From Promethearchaeota archaeon (GTDB lineage: Archaea; Asgardarchaeota; Lokiarchaeia; Sigyniarchaeales; SOKP01), in assembly GCA_029838195.1 (NCBI GenBank), contig JALGVJ010000037.1, positions 1-33,457 on the forward strand: 33,457 nt of DNA, given 5' to 3'. The first letter of the stretch is position 1. Each line of letters starts with the position of its first letter. The notes under the pieces were generated by a model. It searched no databases. It had not been told where the DNA came from and saw only the letters and a program-made list of their open reading frames with translations. The translations under genes were made by a program, and so were the position numbers. This document shows positions 1 to 7,995 of this stretch, one piece after another.

Positions 1-120
1 ACGGGTGGACGTGACGTTAAATTGAACGTCCTTGACCTTTCCATCATCGTCGATGACGAGCCGCAAGCCGCCATGCCCTTCTAATCGGGTTATGGGTTCT
101 ACTTCAATTTCTTTTACCAT
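1..120 (-). CDS. mvhA: [NiFe]-hydrogenase large subunit, N-terminal fragment (MvhA-like)
   Basis: The first 40 codons of a minus-strand gene run off the left edge of the window. The translation contains EVEPITRLEGHGGL, the N-terminal signature of [NiFe]-hydrogenase large subunits. The Ni-binding CxxC motifs lie outside the window. The ATG is only 2 bases after the stop of the small-subunit gene, so the two are cotranscribed in the order small-large, as in group 3 hydrogenases. By family knowledge the large subunit holds the Ni-Fe(CN)2CO site that splits or forms H2. Assignment to the Mvh (group 3c, F420-non-reducing) type rests mainly on the small-subunit partner and is an inference. Maturation genes hypD, hypE and hypF lie in the same window. 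Confidence 0.85.
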   Translation of the reverse strand, partial: MVKEIEVEPITRLEGHGGLRLVIDDDGKVKDVQFNVTSTR

Positions 121-122
121 GT

Positions 123-1445
123 TTATGCTCTACCTCTATATTTTTTATTTTCTGCTAAAGTGAATTTTTCAAAAGTTCCAAGAGGATCCTTCACTTGGGC
201 AAGTAAAGCATCTTTTGATAATGCTACATTAAAACCTTTTGTCACGGTATCAGCAAACCTCTCTGCTTGGTCAACGCCCGGCACGGTTTGACCATAACAA
301 CCGGTGCAAGGAGCATTAACCTTGATACATAAACCACCACAGCCAGCCCTAGTTAAGGGTCCCATGCAAATGTATCCTTGTTCAATTAAACAATCGTCGG
401 GATTTGGGAGTCCTTCGTAATCTCTCTTGACCTTTTCCATCTTCATTCTGCCCCGAATGCGAGGACATGTATCGCATACATTAGAAATTTCATGATAACT
501 AGGGTTATCTCGCAAGTATTGGAGTAAATTCGAGGCGATATCCAGTGTAGTAGATGGAATATTAGCTAAAGGCGTTTGTACTTGTCCTGTTTTCTTGATT
601 TGCTTTAAAATATCAGCCGATAAATCAAATCCTGCCATGAGCGGAACATTTAAGAACAAGGAAAGGAATTCATAAGTGTTTTTTTTGTCTCCAGAACTCA
701 TGGAAGCAATATTTTTTGTCATCTCCTTTAATTTTTCTGCTCTAGGAGCCACATTTATAGCGGGTCCAAAGCAACCCACGCAAGGACTTCCCTCGCCAGG
801 ACATTTCAAGGAACAGCCAACGCTTGTTACGGGACCAAAACAAATAACTCCCGCGTCCAATAAACAACCACCAGTATTTAATGGGCATTCCTCGCAAAAA
901 GCTTTTTCATTCTGCGGAAATGCTTTTTGTCCTAATAAAAACTGAACCGCACTGATAATTGCTTCAGGTTTTGGTGGACATCCTGGTATGTAAGCATCAA
1001 CTTTAATGATTTCATCTACGGGTACGATTTTTGAAGCAAAACCAGGAACGTGTTCCGTGGGTTCTTTTGGATTTTCATTAGTAATCGATTCTGCTTCAAT
1101 AAATTTTCGCTTAATGCATTCTTGGATGTCCCATTGATTGGCTAATCCATGAACATTTCCATAGCAACTACAGCTTCCAAAGGCAATGACGATTTGGCTT
1201 TTCTGTCGGATGAGTTTCGTGCCTTCGATATCCTCGTTCGTTCGCAAGCAACCCTCTACGAAACCTACCACTATCTCGCCGTCTGCTCTTTCTTTCAAGG
1301 ATTCATACTTGTAATCTACTACAGCCGGCCAATAAACAATTTCAAGTTCTGGCAAAACTGTTAATAAGCCCAAATGGGCATTTAAGAGGCTTTGATGACA
1401 CCCCCAACAGTCAGAATTTTGCCAGAACGCAACTTTTACTGGCAT
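123..1445 (-). CDS. mvhG: [NiFe]-hydrogenase small subunit, MvhG-like, with duplicated Fe-S module
   Basis: This electron-transfer subunit would pass electrons between the Ni-Fe site and a partner such as heterodisulfide reductase. The 440-residue form starts at the ATG at 1445 (MPVKVAFWQNSDCWGCHQS), where homology begins. The frame is open 52 codons further up, but that stretch is low-complexity and resembles translated intergenic sequence. Proximal-cluster cysteines are seen at C13, C16, C92/C94 and C156. Two Cys modules follow with identical core spacing: C202, C211, C215, C222, C225 and C360, C369, C373, C380, C383, each preceded by a CxxC pair (184/187 and 324/327). The second copy has CMGPLTRAGCGGLC, typical of MvhG tails. 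The protein is longer than the roughly 300 residues usual for MvhG. No strong Shine-Dalgarno sequence precedes the start. Confidence 0.85.
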   Translation of the reverse strand: MPVKVAFWQNSDCWGCHQSLLNAHLGLLTVLPELEIVYWPAVVDYKYESLKERADGEIVVGFVEGCLRTNEDIEGTKLIRQKSQIVIAFGSCSCYGNVHGLANQWDIQECIKRKFIEAESITNENPKEPTEHVPGFASKIVPVDEIIKVDAYIPGCPPKPEAIISAVQFLLGQKAFPQNEKAFCEECPLNTGGCLLDAGVICFGPVTSVGCSLKCPGEGSPCVGCFGPAINVAPRAEKLKEMTKNIASMSSGDKKNTYEFLSLFLNVPLMAGFDLSADILKQIKKTGQVQTPLANIPSTTLDIASNLLQYLRDNPSYHEISNVCDTCPRIRGRMKMEKVKRDYEGLPNPDDCLIEQGYICMGPLTRAGCGGLCIKVNAPCTGCYGQTVPGVDQAERFADTVTKGFNVALSKDALLAQVKDPLGTFEKFTLAENKKYRGRA

Positions 1446-1824
1446 ATTTTTCACGTTCAATAATTTATTTTTTAGATTATTTTTTTTTTTAATTTCTTGT
1501 ATCAAAGAAATATATTTGTATATTATTTCGAAAATAATTAAAAAGTTATTGTTAATTTGAGTGATAGAAAAAAGTGATATAATGATGACAAAAATGCCCA
1601 AATTTTACCATTTTTAATAATGCATGTTATTGTTTTGGATAATTCAAGAGTAAAAAAAGGAGGGTTTTTTTGATGAAATTAAAACTTTATGGTGAACTGG
1701 GAAGAAATGGAGATGAGCTGAAGGTAAAGGAGAGAATGAAAAGTGATTAATTGAATATTCTCGAGTAGTAAGGAGGGTAATGAAGAGGAAGAAATTAATA
1801 TAATATTAGGAAATGAGTGAAAAC
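1446..1824. other. Intergenic region between hypD and the hydrogenase genes
   Basis: This 379-base stretch separates the stop of hypD from the hydrogenase small-subunit start; both genes are on the minus strand. It is mostly A+T with runs of T near 1490. It should contain the hydrogenase promoter on the minus strand, but I cannot pick a single TATA box with confidence. A plus-strand mini-ORF with a good ribosome binding site (1673-1750) is annotated separately. No RNA gene is recognised. Confidence 0.5.
1673..1750 (+). pseudogene. Possible MoaD/ThiS-like remnant or 25-residue small ORF
   Basis: An ATG follows a purine-rich ribosome site (AGGAGG at 1658-1663) and opens a 25-codon frame, MKLKLYGELGRNGDELKVKE, then RMKSD and a stop. 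The beginning resembles the first beta strand of MoaD/ThiS-type beta-grasp sulfur carriers, which often start M-x-V-K-L-Y-G-E-L. A second acidic stretch, readable in another frame at about 1773-1820, could be the rest of a frameshifted copy. This is inference from a very short match. It could equally be an unrelated small peptide or chance. Confidence 0.2.
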
Positions 1825-2916
1825 TTATTGTGAGTATTTGTAATAAATGGCGCAAGTGCCTTCATGAGAAACCATGCACGGTCCGATTGGATTCAGGGGA
1901 GTGCAAGTAGTTTTAAACAATTTGCATTCATATGGATATATTTTTCCGGTCATTACTAAGTGGCACGAACATCCTGGAGGGATATCCATCGATTGTTTCA
2001 CTTGGATATTAAATTTTTCTTCGGCATCGTATTGTTTATATTTCGAATTAATTTTAAGACCCCCATCTAATACTCGTCCAATTCCCCTCCATGGGGATGA
2101 GATTTTTTCAAATACTTCTTTTATAATGTTTTGGGCTATTAAATTTCCTTCAGGTTTAACGACTCGAGAATACTCGTTTAACGTGTCATATTTTTTATCT
2201 CGAATGAGTTTTAACACCATGAAGAGTCCTAACAGCACGTCATTGGGCTCGAATCCTGTTATGACATTGGGAACGCGATAAGCTTCTGAAAATAATTTAA
2301 AGGGAGATAAGCCAATTATGCTGGCCACGTGTCCTGGTGAGATAAATCCATCAATGTTAAGCCTGTCAATACTCATTAAAAGTTCCAATGCTGCTGGAAT
2401 TAATTTATGGGCACATAAAACAGAAAAATTGGAGGGCGGATGAGAAAAGAGTTCATATCCAATCAAGGGAACCGTGGTTTCGAATCCAATGGCAAAAAAA
2501 ATAACATTTTTATTGGGATTGTCTCTTGCTATTTTAACCGCATCATGAGGGCCGTATATAATTCGAATATCTGCACCTTTTGCTTTAATTTCAGCAAGAG
2601 AAAGATTTGTAGCCGGCACGCGTATCATATCTCCAAAGGTCGTGATAATGGTATTTTTTCGCTTGGCAAGTAAAATAGCTTTATCAATATCAGCAGCGGG
2701 GCAGACACATACAGGGCATCCGGGACCAGAAATGATTTCCAAATCTGATGAAAGCAAGGAGCGGATACCGAATCTTGAAATGACATGTTCGTGCGTTCCG
2801 CAGACGTGCATGATTTTTATGGGACGACCGAGTTCTTTCATTATTTTATTTAGGGAGGCAACGATCTTTTTGGTAAACTCTTTGCTTTTTAGCGTGCTAA
2901 GGCCTGGGAAACTCAT
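1825..2916 (-). CDS. hypD: Hydrogenase maturation factor HypD
   Basis: HypD is the [4Fe-4S] scaffold on which, together with HypC, the Fe(CN)2CO moiety of [NiFe]-hydrogenases is assembled. The 363-residue length is normal for the family. Visible motifs are HVCGTHEH (Cys39), SGPGCPVCVCP (Cys67, Cys70, Cys72), GFETT, SPGHVASIIG, GFEPNDVL and a C-terminal cysteine-rich segment around PPGCSCHLVMTGKIYPYEC, which supplies cluster ligands. The N-terminal cysteines agree with catalytic positions Cys41, Cys69 and Cys72 of E. coli HypD. It lies 379 bases upstream of, and on the same strand as, the hydrogenase subunits. HypC, HypA and HypB are not in the window. No Shine-Dalgarno sequence is seen, so translation may be leaderless. 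Confidence 0.97.
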   Translation of the reverse strand: MSFPGLSTLKSKEFTKKIVASLNKIMKELGRPIKIMHVCGTHEHVISRFGIRSLLSSDLEIISGPGCPVCVCPAADIDKAILLAKRKNTIITTFGDMIRVPATNLSLAEIKAKGADIRIIYGPHDAVKIARDNPNKNVIFFAIGFETTVPLIGYELFSHPPSNFSVLCAHKLIPAALELLMSIDRLNIDGFISPGHVASIIGLSPFKLFSEAYRVPNVITGFEPNDVLLGLFMVLKLIRDKKYDTLNEYSRVVKPEGNLIAQNIIKEVFEKISSPWRGIGRVLDGGLKINSKYKQYDAEEKFNIQVKQSMDIPPGCSCHLVMTGKIYPYECKLFKTTCTPLNPIGPCMVSHEGTCAIYYKYSQ

Positions 2917-3054
2917 TTTAACGAGGGATGCATTGTTAATATACTGATAATATGGAAAATATCTTAGATTTAATAAATAGAATGGATATGGAAATTAAGT
3001 CTTTCAAGAAGGAAAAAATTTTTAATGAGATTTATTCATTATACCTTATTAAAA

Positions 3055-4065
3055 TTAAGGTTCAACATAATATTTTCCTTCTTTCTTGTATACAAATCTA
3101 AGGAAGAGACCCGTGAGAAGTTTCATGAAGAATTTCATCATGGTTCTTTTGACGGGATTTTGCTTTAATCCGGGATAACCTTGAATTTTTTGAGCGGTGA
3201 TCTCGTGAAGGTGTTTCCAAGCGCGGATTGAAACATCCACAAACTTTTCAGGATCCAATACCTTTGAGGGCATTTGAATTTGGGGGGAATTGAGATCATT
3301 CGTGAGATACAAGCGTCCATCTCGCACGTCTTCTTCCTTGGAAGCACGAATTCGGACGGGATTATCATCAAATAATTCGGGATTCGTCAGATACACGGGT
3401 ACCAGGAGGTCCCAAATAATGGTATGGTCAATTTTGTGGATCATGCTCTCTAACCAGAGGGAATCTTCAAAAATTTGCCTGACATGTTTCGGCCAGAACT
3501 CTAGTTTTTTCAAGTGCTCCTTAGTAAAGGGCGCTTGCTTGCAGATATGACAATTGAAGACGGTTACCGGACAATCTGCCTGCAACACGTGAAAAGCTGC
3601 AATATCATCTCGCCTAAGATTTACGTCTTTAATTTTTGTACGCCCGATCGTGACGCGATCTTTAATAATACCGCCCATTAAGACGATTTCTTTTAAATTC
3701 TTAAAAAAATTGGGATCTAATTCTGCAGCACCTTTTAAATTGGTAAGAGGTCCCATGGCTAATAAGGAAATTTCTCCAGGATGAGCTACTGCTTGTTCTG
3801 CAAGGAATTTGGCAGCTTCTGTTGAGTAATCTCCTTTTTTAGCAGCACCTTTCAAGATGGGTATATCATCCCTACCAATAGCCCGCATGATTTTTTTCGT
3901 AGCTTTCATGACGTTATTAATATTACTATTTCCAAACACCGTTGTAATTCCAAGCAGCTCAAAATCCGGTACTCCAAGCACGTAATAGATTGCAAATCCA
4001 TCATCTGAGAACCATAACAGTTTTCCCATGGTATTATCGCAATCAATAATAATTTTTTTTTTCAT
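3055..4065 (-). CDS. Inosine-uridine-type nucleoside hydrolase, possibly purine-specific
   Basis: Nucleoside hydrolases of this family cleave the N-glycosidic bond of ribonucleosides with a Ca2+-activated water. Ligand residues are visible: D8 and D10 in IIIDCDN, D21/D22 in FSDDGFA, N149 in DVNLRRDD and D219 in IIWDLLVP. The spacing between DCD and DD is longer by several residues than the usual DxDxGxDD. A Trp (W218) directly precedes the last Asp, where classical IU hydrolases have His; a Trp-Asp pair is known from the purine-specific IAG type, in which Trp stacks on the base. It is divergent from mtnK across a shared 505-base region. I infer it could cleave methylthioadenosine, 5'-deoxyadenosine or their inosine forms to feed MtnK. 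Substrate is unproven. Confidence 0.85.
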   Translation of the reverse strand: MKKKIIIDCDNTMGKLLWFSDDGFAIYYVLGVPDFELLGITTVFGNSNINNVMKATKKIMRAIGRDDIPILKGAAKKGDYSTEAAKFLAEQAVAHPGEISLLAMGPLTNLKGAAELDPNFFKNLKEIVLMGGIIKDRVTIGRTKIKDVNLRRDDIAAFHVLQADCPVTVFNCHICKQAPFTKEHLKKLEFWPKHVRQIFEDSLWLESMIHKIDHTIIWDLLVPVYLTNPELFDDNPVRIRASKEEDVRDGRLYLTNDLNSPQIQMPSKVLDPEKFVDVSIRAWKHLHEITAQKIQGYPGLKQNPVKRTMMKFFMKLLTGLFLRFVYKKEGKYYVEP

Positions 4066-4570
4066 GATTTTAATTCACTTCTCTACATGTAAAATAAAAG
4101 AGATGTAAAGGGTCAGTCTACATTAATTAATTTAAAAGGTTAGTAAAATTATTTGAGCAAAAATGAAGATTATATATTAAATTTTCGTAATTTTTACATG
4201 TTTGCTTTTAATTAAATCATGTTTAAGATATAAAAAAATGATGTTTAAAACCATTTTTTACACGTGAGAAATCACCAAGCTGCTTTTCCGATAAACAATC
4301 ATCCATTAAAATAAATCATTATAATTTTCTCATGCTTCTATCTTGAACCAATAATTATCAATTGATTAATGGATGATTAAAATTAATATCAAGAATTTCA
4401 TGGAAAAATATAAACTTTTTCTTACTTTAAAAAGCGTTCCAAATCCAAAATTGACATGTTTGGAAGAAAAACTTATGAAAAATATTAAATACTGGTTATG
4501 AATTTTATTTGATAATGTTTAAGCATGAATCTTTTCATACCGTGGAACGAATAAAAAAGAGAGATTAATC
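4066..4570. promoter_or_regulatory. Divergent promoter region, nucleoside hydrolase / mtnK
   Basis: These 505 non-coding bases separate two divergent genes and must carry both promoters. An AT-rich box ATTAAATA near 4484-4491 on the plus strand is a plausible TATA element for mtnK, giving a 5' leader of about 60 bases. A 13-base perfect inverted repeat (4297-4309 with 4366-4378) sits in the middle. The rest is very AT-rich and contains no ORF of note or RNA gene that I can recognise. Confidence 0.5.
4297..4378. repeat. 13-bp perfect inverted repeat with 56-base spacer
   Basis: AATCATCCATTAA at 4297-4309 is the exact reverse complement of TTAATGGATGATT at 4366-4378. The pair lies between the divergent nucleoside hydrolase and mtnK genes, so a looping operator is possible. 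The sequence is AT-rich, so a chance occurrence is not excluded. Confidence 0.45.
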
Positions 4571-5800
4571 ATGTTTCATGCGTTGGATGAAAAAACGGTT
4601 ACTGAATACATACTGAAATCTCCCATTGGAAATACAATTTTCGAAGGATTAAATGACTTGATTGGAGTAGATTTGGCAGAAGGCAACGTTAATCTTGTAT
4701 TTCGCGTGTATAGTAAGAGTAATCCTGAAAAATCCGTGATCGTGAAGCAAGCTCTTGATCATGCCAGGCGTTATCCCGATTTTAAAATGCCTCAAAAAAG
4801 AGCCGCTTTAGAAGCTGAAATGCTAAAAATCGAGAATAAATATTGTCCTGGCCTAGCTCCCGAACATTATTATCATGATGAGGAAATGTATTTGAACATC
4901 ATGGAAGATTTAAATAAACACGTGATCATGCGCGTAGGGCTCATGCAACAAGTAAAATATCCTAAATTTGCCGAGCATCTTGGTACGTTCCTAGCAAGAA
5001 CGTTGTTTTATACTTCAGATTTTTATCTGCCTTCTGCTGAGAAAAAAGAGATGGCAGCAAGAATCTTAAACACCGTCATGTGCAAAGTTACAGAAGATCT
5101 CATCTTTACAGAGCCTTATATCGATCATTCTAATAATCATTGGACGAAAGAATTAACACCCCATGTGAAAGCGATTAAGGCAAACAAAAAAATGCAAGCA
5201 GAAGCTTTAAAACTCAAAGAATCTTTCATGACGCATCAGCAAGCTTTAATTCACGGGGATCTTCATACAGGCTCCATCATGATAAATCAACAAGAAACGA
5301 AAGTTCTGGATCCAGAGTTTGCGTTCTTCGGCCCAATGGGGTTTGATATAGGGATGCTTTTAGCGAATTTAGTTATTAGCCATGGTTCGCAAGAGTATCA
5401 TGCGAAAGATGAAAACACGAGACAAGAATATCGGGAATGGTTATTACAAACCATTGAAGATACATGGAATCAATTCGAATCCGAATTTAGATACTTGATG
5501 GAATATAAAATTAATGACCAATGGCCCTCCGAACTATTTAAGGAAGAGTACGTGGCACAATTACTACGTGATACCGCTGGTTTCGGTGCGGCAGAGATCA
5601 TTCGCAGGACAATTGGAATGGCACACGTCCCAGATTGGTGGGAGATTCCGAGTGATAAAGAGCGAGCAGTTGCAGAAAGCATTGGGTTAAGCGCAGCGGA
5701 AGCATGGATGCTACATCAACATGAAGTTACGTCCATTAAAGAATTAGTTGATATGGTTCGGGAGGCTCGCCCTCATCCGGACGTTTTAAAAGCGAGGTGA
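4571..5800 (+). CDS. mtnK: 5-methylthioribose kinase MtnK
   Basis: MtnK phosphorylates 5-methylthioribose (in some organisms also 5-deoxyribose) at C1 with ATP, in S-adenosylmethionine by-product salvage. The 409-residue length matches the family. Seen in order: a glycine-containing N-lobe with the likely ATP-binding lysine K59 (VIVKQALD), the catalytic loop HGDLHTGSIMI (228-238), the metal motif DPEFAFFGPMGFDIG (247-261) and the C-terminal AEIIRRTIGMAHVPDW segment near 345-360. Its stop lies 5 bases before the GTG proposed for mtnA, so the two form an operon. A MtnK-MtnA pair is classical for salvage starting from a nucleosidase, which fits the neighbouring nucleoside hydrolase. Confidence 0.95.
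   Translation: MFHALDEKTVTEYILKSPIGNTIFEGLNDLIGVDLAEGNVNLVFRVYSKSNPEKSVIVKQALDHARRYPDFKMPQKRAALEAEMLKIENKYCPGLAPEHYYHDEEMYLNIMEDLNKHVIMRVGLMQQVKYPKFAEHLGTFLARTLFYTSDFYLPSAEKKEMAARILNTVMCKVTEDLIFTEPYIDHSNNHWTKELTPHVKAIKANKKMQAEALKLKESFMTHQQALIHGDLHTGSIMINQQETKVLDPEFAFFGPMGFDIGMLLANLVISHGSQEYHAKDENTRQEYREWLLQTIEDTWNQFESEFRYLMEYKINDQWPSELFKEEYVAQLLRDTAGFGAAEIIRRTIGMAHVPDWWEIPSDKERAVAESIGLSAAEAWMLHQHEVTSIKELVDMVREARPHPDVLKAR
5794..5800 (+). promoter_or_regulatory. Shine-Dalgarno site deciding the mtnA start
   Basis: GAGGTGA lies 5 bases before a GTG at 5806 and contains the GTG at 5797 that would be the longer start. The spacing favours 5806 as the real mtnA start. The site overlaps the mtnK stop codon, which suggests translational coupling. 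Confidence 0.6.
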
Positions 5801-5805
5801 ATCAA

Positions 5806-6870
5806 GTGAGCACGTATAAGAGTATTGAATGGAAAGAGGATCGATTGGTTCTATTAGATCAGCGAGTCCTTCCTCGTGAAATTTCCTATATAGAATATAA
5901 GCATCATGAAGACGTAGCTAAAGCCATCAAGGATATGGTCGTGCGTGGTGCTCCTGCAATAGGCGCAACAGCTGCTTATGGCTTAGTCTTGGCCACGCGG
6001 GAAAAAGCCACGAAAGAACTTTCAGAACTTCGTAATTATCTTAGCAAGGCAGCAGAACTCCTCCAGGCAGCTCGTCCAACAGCAGTTAATTTATTTTGGG
6101 CAATTGATCGAGTTATAAAAAAAGCTCATGAGGATTCAATTAAAACCGTGGAGGATTTAAAAAAAGTCGTACTAAATGAAGCACATCAAATTGCGGAAGA
6201 AGATATAGAAATGAATAAAAAAATTGGATTAAATGCCTTGCCTTTATGTTCAGAGAAAGTTACCTTCATTCATCATTGTAATACGGGTGCCTTAGCGACG
6301 GTTGACTATGGTACTGCTTTAGGCATCATTCGTACGGCTCATGAACACGGAAGAGATGTATTTGTTTACGTGGATGAGACTCGACCCCGCTTACAAGGGG
6401 CTCGTTTAACTTCTTGGGAACTAAAGCAATTAGGAATAAAACATAAAGTCATTGTTGATGGAGCTTCAGGATACTTCATGGCAACCGGAAAAGTGGATTT
6501 AGTGACTGTTGGGGCAGATCGCATTGCCCGAAATGGAGATACGGCTAATAAAATTGGAACATACAATCTTGCAATTGTTGCAAAAGCCCATGATGTTCCT
6601 TTTTATGTAGCCGCTCCCACGAGTACAATTGATTTATCAATTGCCAACGGAAAAGAGATAAAAATAGAAGAACGCTCCGCTGAAGAGATAACAACGATTT
6701 TGGGTCAACAAATCACGCCTGATGACGTGAATGTTGCAAATCCCGCTTTTGATGTTACCCCGGCAAAGTATATTACAGGTATCATAACAGAGATGGGTAT
6801 TGCACGCCCGCCTTATGAAAAAAGTTTAACGGAAATGGTAGAACGTGCGGAAAATGAGAGAAAAAAATGA
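5806..6870 (+). CDS. mtnA: S-methyl-5-thioribose-1-phosphate isomerase MtnA
   Basis: This enzyme opens methylthioribose-1-phosphate and isomerises it to methylthioribulose-1-phosphate (5-deoxyribose-1-phosphate is also used by some homologues). Motifs seen: VRGAPAIGATAAYG, HCNTGALATVDYGTALG with the catalytic Cys158, ETRPRLQGARLTSWEL and GADRIARNGDTANKIGT with the catalytic Asp238. These correspond to Cys160 and Asp240 of the Bacillus enzyme. The start at GTG 5806 is preferred because GAGGTGA sits just before it; GTG 5797 would add three residues. Related ribose-1,5-bisphosphate isomerases and eIF2B-like proteins share the fold, but the motifs and the mtnK neighbour favour MtnA. It is followed by a 165-base gap with a new promoter-like box. 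Confidence 0.93.
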   Translation: MSTYKSIEWKEDRLVLLDQRVLPREISYIEYKHHEDVAKAIKDMVVRGAPAIGATAAYGLVLATREKATKELSELRNYLSKAAELLQAARPTAVNLFWAIDRVIKKAHEDSIKTVEDLKKVVLNEAHQIAEEDIEMNKKIGLNALPLCSEKVTFIHHCNTGALATVDYGTALGIIRTAHEHGRDVFVYVDETRPRLQGARLTSWELKQLGIKHKVIVDGASGYFMATGKVDLVTVGADRIARNGDTANKIGTYNLAIVAKAHDVPFYVAAPTSTIDLSIANGKEIKIEERSAEEITTILGQQITPDDVNVANPAFDVTPAKYITGIITEMGIARPPYEKSLTEMVERAENERKK

Positions 6871-7009
6871 ATTAATGAAACTACATGAGAACTTTCTAAA
6901 ATTTAACTTAAAGATTATTTTTCTTGATTTAATTTAAATGACAATTCATGAACAAGAATAAAAACGTTATCATTTAAAATCTCTACTAAATACAAATTTA
7001 CGATATAAA

Positions 7010-7017
7010 TTTAAATA
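7010..7017 (+). promoter_or_regulatory. TATA-like box before the transketolase-RLP operon
   Basis: TTTAAATA is centred about 22 bases before the ATG at 7036. In archaea transcription starts about 22-27 bases after this element, so a leaderless transcript is plausible. No Shine-Dalgarno sequence precedes that ATG, which agrees. Confidence 0.5.
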
Positions 7018-7035
7018 GAATAATAGGTTAAAAAG

Positions 7036-7992
7036 ATGCATTTTAATAGAGAAAAAACTTCGGTGTTAGATTCGAATTGGCAAGAAAGAGCTCGGCAAAT
7101 AGCTCATCGAGTTCGATGCAGGGTTTTAGAGCACGTGATTAAGAATAATGGGGGTTATCTTAGTCAAGCATGCTCTTCCGCCGAAACTTTGGCCACGCTT
7201 TATGTGAAAATAATGAACTTGGGGCCGAGTCAAGGTCCCATGATCCCTCAACCTTTTTCGGGAGTGCCGAGTGCTGATAATCCCGACTATTTCCGAGGAA
7301 GTGCGTATAATGGGCCAAAATCTCCGGAATTAGATCGTTTTTTCTTTGGGCCTGTCCATTATTCATTAGTACTTTATTCCGTGTTAATTGAAGTAGGAAG
7401 AATGGCTCCTAGCGCATTAGACCAATTCAATCAAGATGGAAGCACGGTAGAAATGATTGGAGCCGAGCATTCACCGGGTATAGAACTAACAAGTGGGAGC
7501 TTGGCTCAAACATTAAGTCAAGCGGGGGGGATTGCGTTGGCTCGAAAGCTAAAGGGAGAAACCGGCCGTTGTTGGGTATATCTTTCAGATGGAGAATTTC
7601 AAGAAGGACAAACATATGAAGCGTTTCAAGCTCTGGCATATTATAATATAGACAATATTGGCGTATATGTAGACGTGAACGGTCAGCAATGCGATGGGAA
7701 AATGACGGATGTCATGAATATTGAACCATTAAAAGAGCGGTTAGAAGCTTTTGGGGCCCGCGTCTTTAAAGTAAACGGACATGATGTCAATGAGCTTGCA
7801 GCTCCGGCAAGTCTTAAACCAGATGGAAGGCCACTTGTCGTCTTAGCTTATACAGATCCGTGTAGGGGGATATCATTACTGGAAGAGCGGAGGCCTCGCC
7901 TTCATTACGTGCGGTTCAAGAGTGAGGAAGAAAAACAGCGGTATATCGAATATTTAAAACTTTTAAAGAAAGAACTCGAAGTGGAGGTGTGA
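7036..7992 (+). CDS. Transketolase-like protein, N-terminal (thiamine diphosphate-binding) half, divergent
   Basis: The 318-residue protein is the ThDP/Mg2+-binding half of a split transketolase. The metal motif is intact: SDGEFQEGQTYEA with D185, then YVDVNGQQCDG with N215. PGIELTSGSLAQTLSQAGG corresponds to the usual PGVE..TGSLGQGLS. Departures are clear: the conserved sGHpG motif is NNGGYLSQ (G40 in place of His), SKGH is GPVH (His108 kept), and residues 60-100 are longer than normal. This suggests a donor other than an ordinary ketose phosphate. It overlaps nothing and is 3 bases from the C-terminal half, whose Shine-Dalgarno site GGAGGTG lies inside the end of this gene. An alternative by analogy is an apulose-4-phosphate-type transketolase, which is also split. 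Confidence 0.85.
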   Translation: MHFNREKTSVLDSNWQERARQIAHRVRCRVLEHVIKNNGGYLSQACSSAETLATLYVKIMNLGPSQGPMIPQPFSGVPSADNPDYFRGSAYNGPKSPELDRFFFGPVHYSLVLYSVLIEVGRMAPSALDQFNQDGSTVEMIGAEHSPGIELTSGSLAQTLSQAGGIALARKLKGETGRCWVYLSDGEFQEGQTYEAFQALAYYNIDNIGVYVDVNGQQCDGKMTDVMNIEPLKERLEAFGARVFKVNGHDVNELAAPASLKPDGRPLVVLAYTDPCRGISLLEERRPRLHYVRFKSEEEKQRYIEYLKLLKKELEVEV

Positions 7993-7995
7993 TAC

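Noticed and set aside
1446..1601. N-terminal extension of the hydrogenase small subunit from ATG 1601
   Set aside because: The 52 extra residues are low-complexity and the typical small-subunit start (MPVKVAFWQNSDCWGC) lies at 1445.
1671..1720. C/D box sRNA candidate (TTGATGA followed by CTGA)
   Set aside because: The C-box purine is missing, the C'/D' pair is not convincing and no kink-turn stem can be drawn; the mini-ORF reading is at least as good.
4250..4270. CACGTG palindromes as a specific regulatory motif
   Set aside because: ACGTG/CACGTG occurs many times in this window, inside genes as well as between them, so it carries no clear positional signal.
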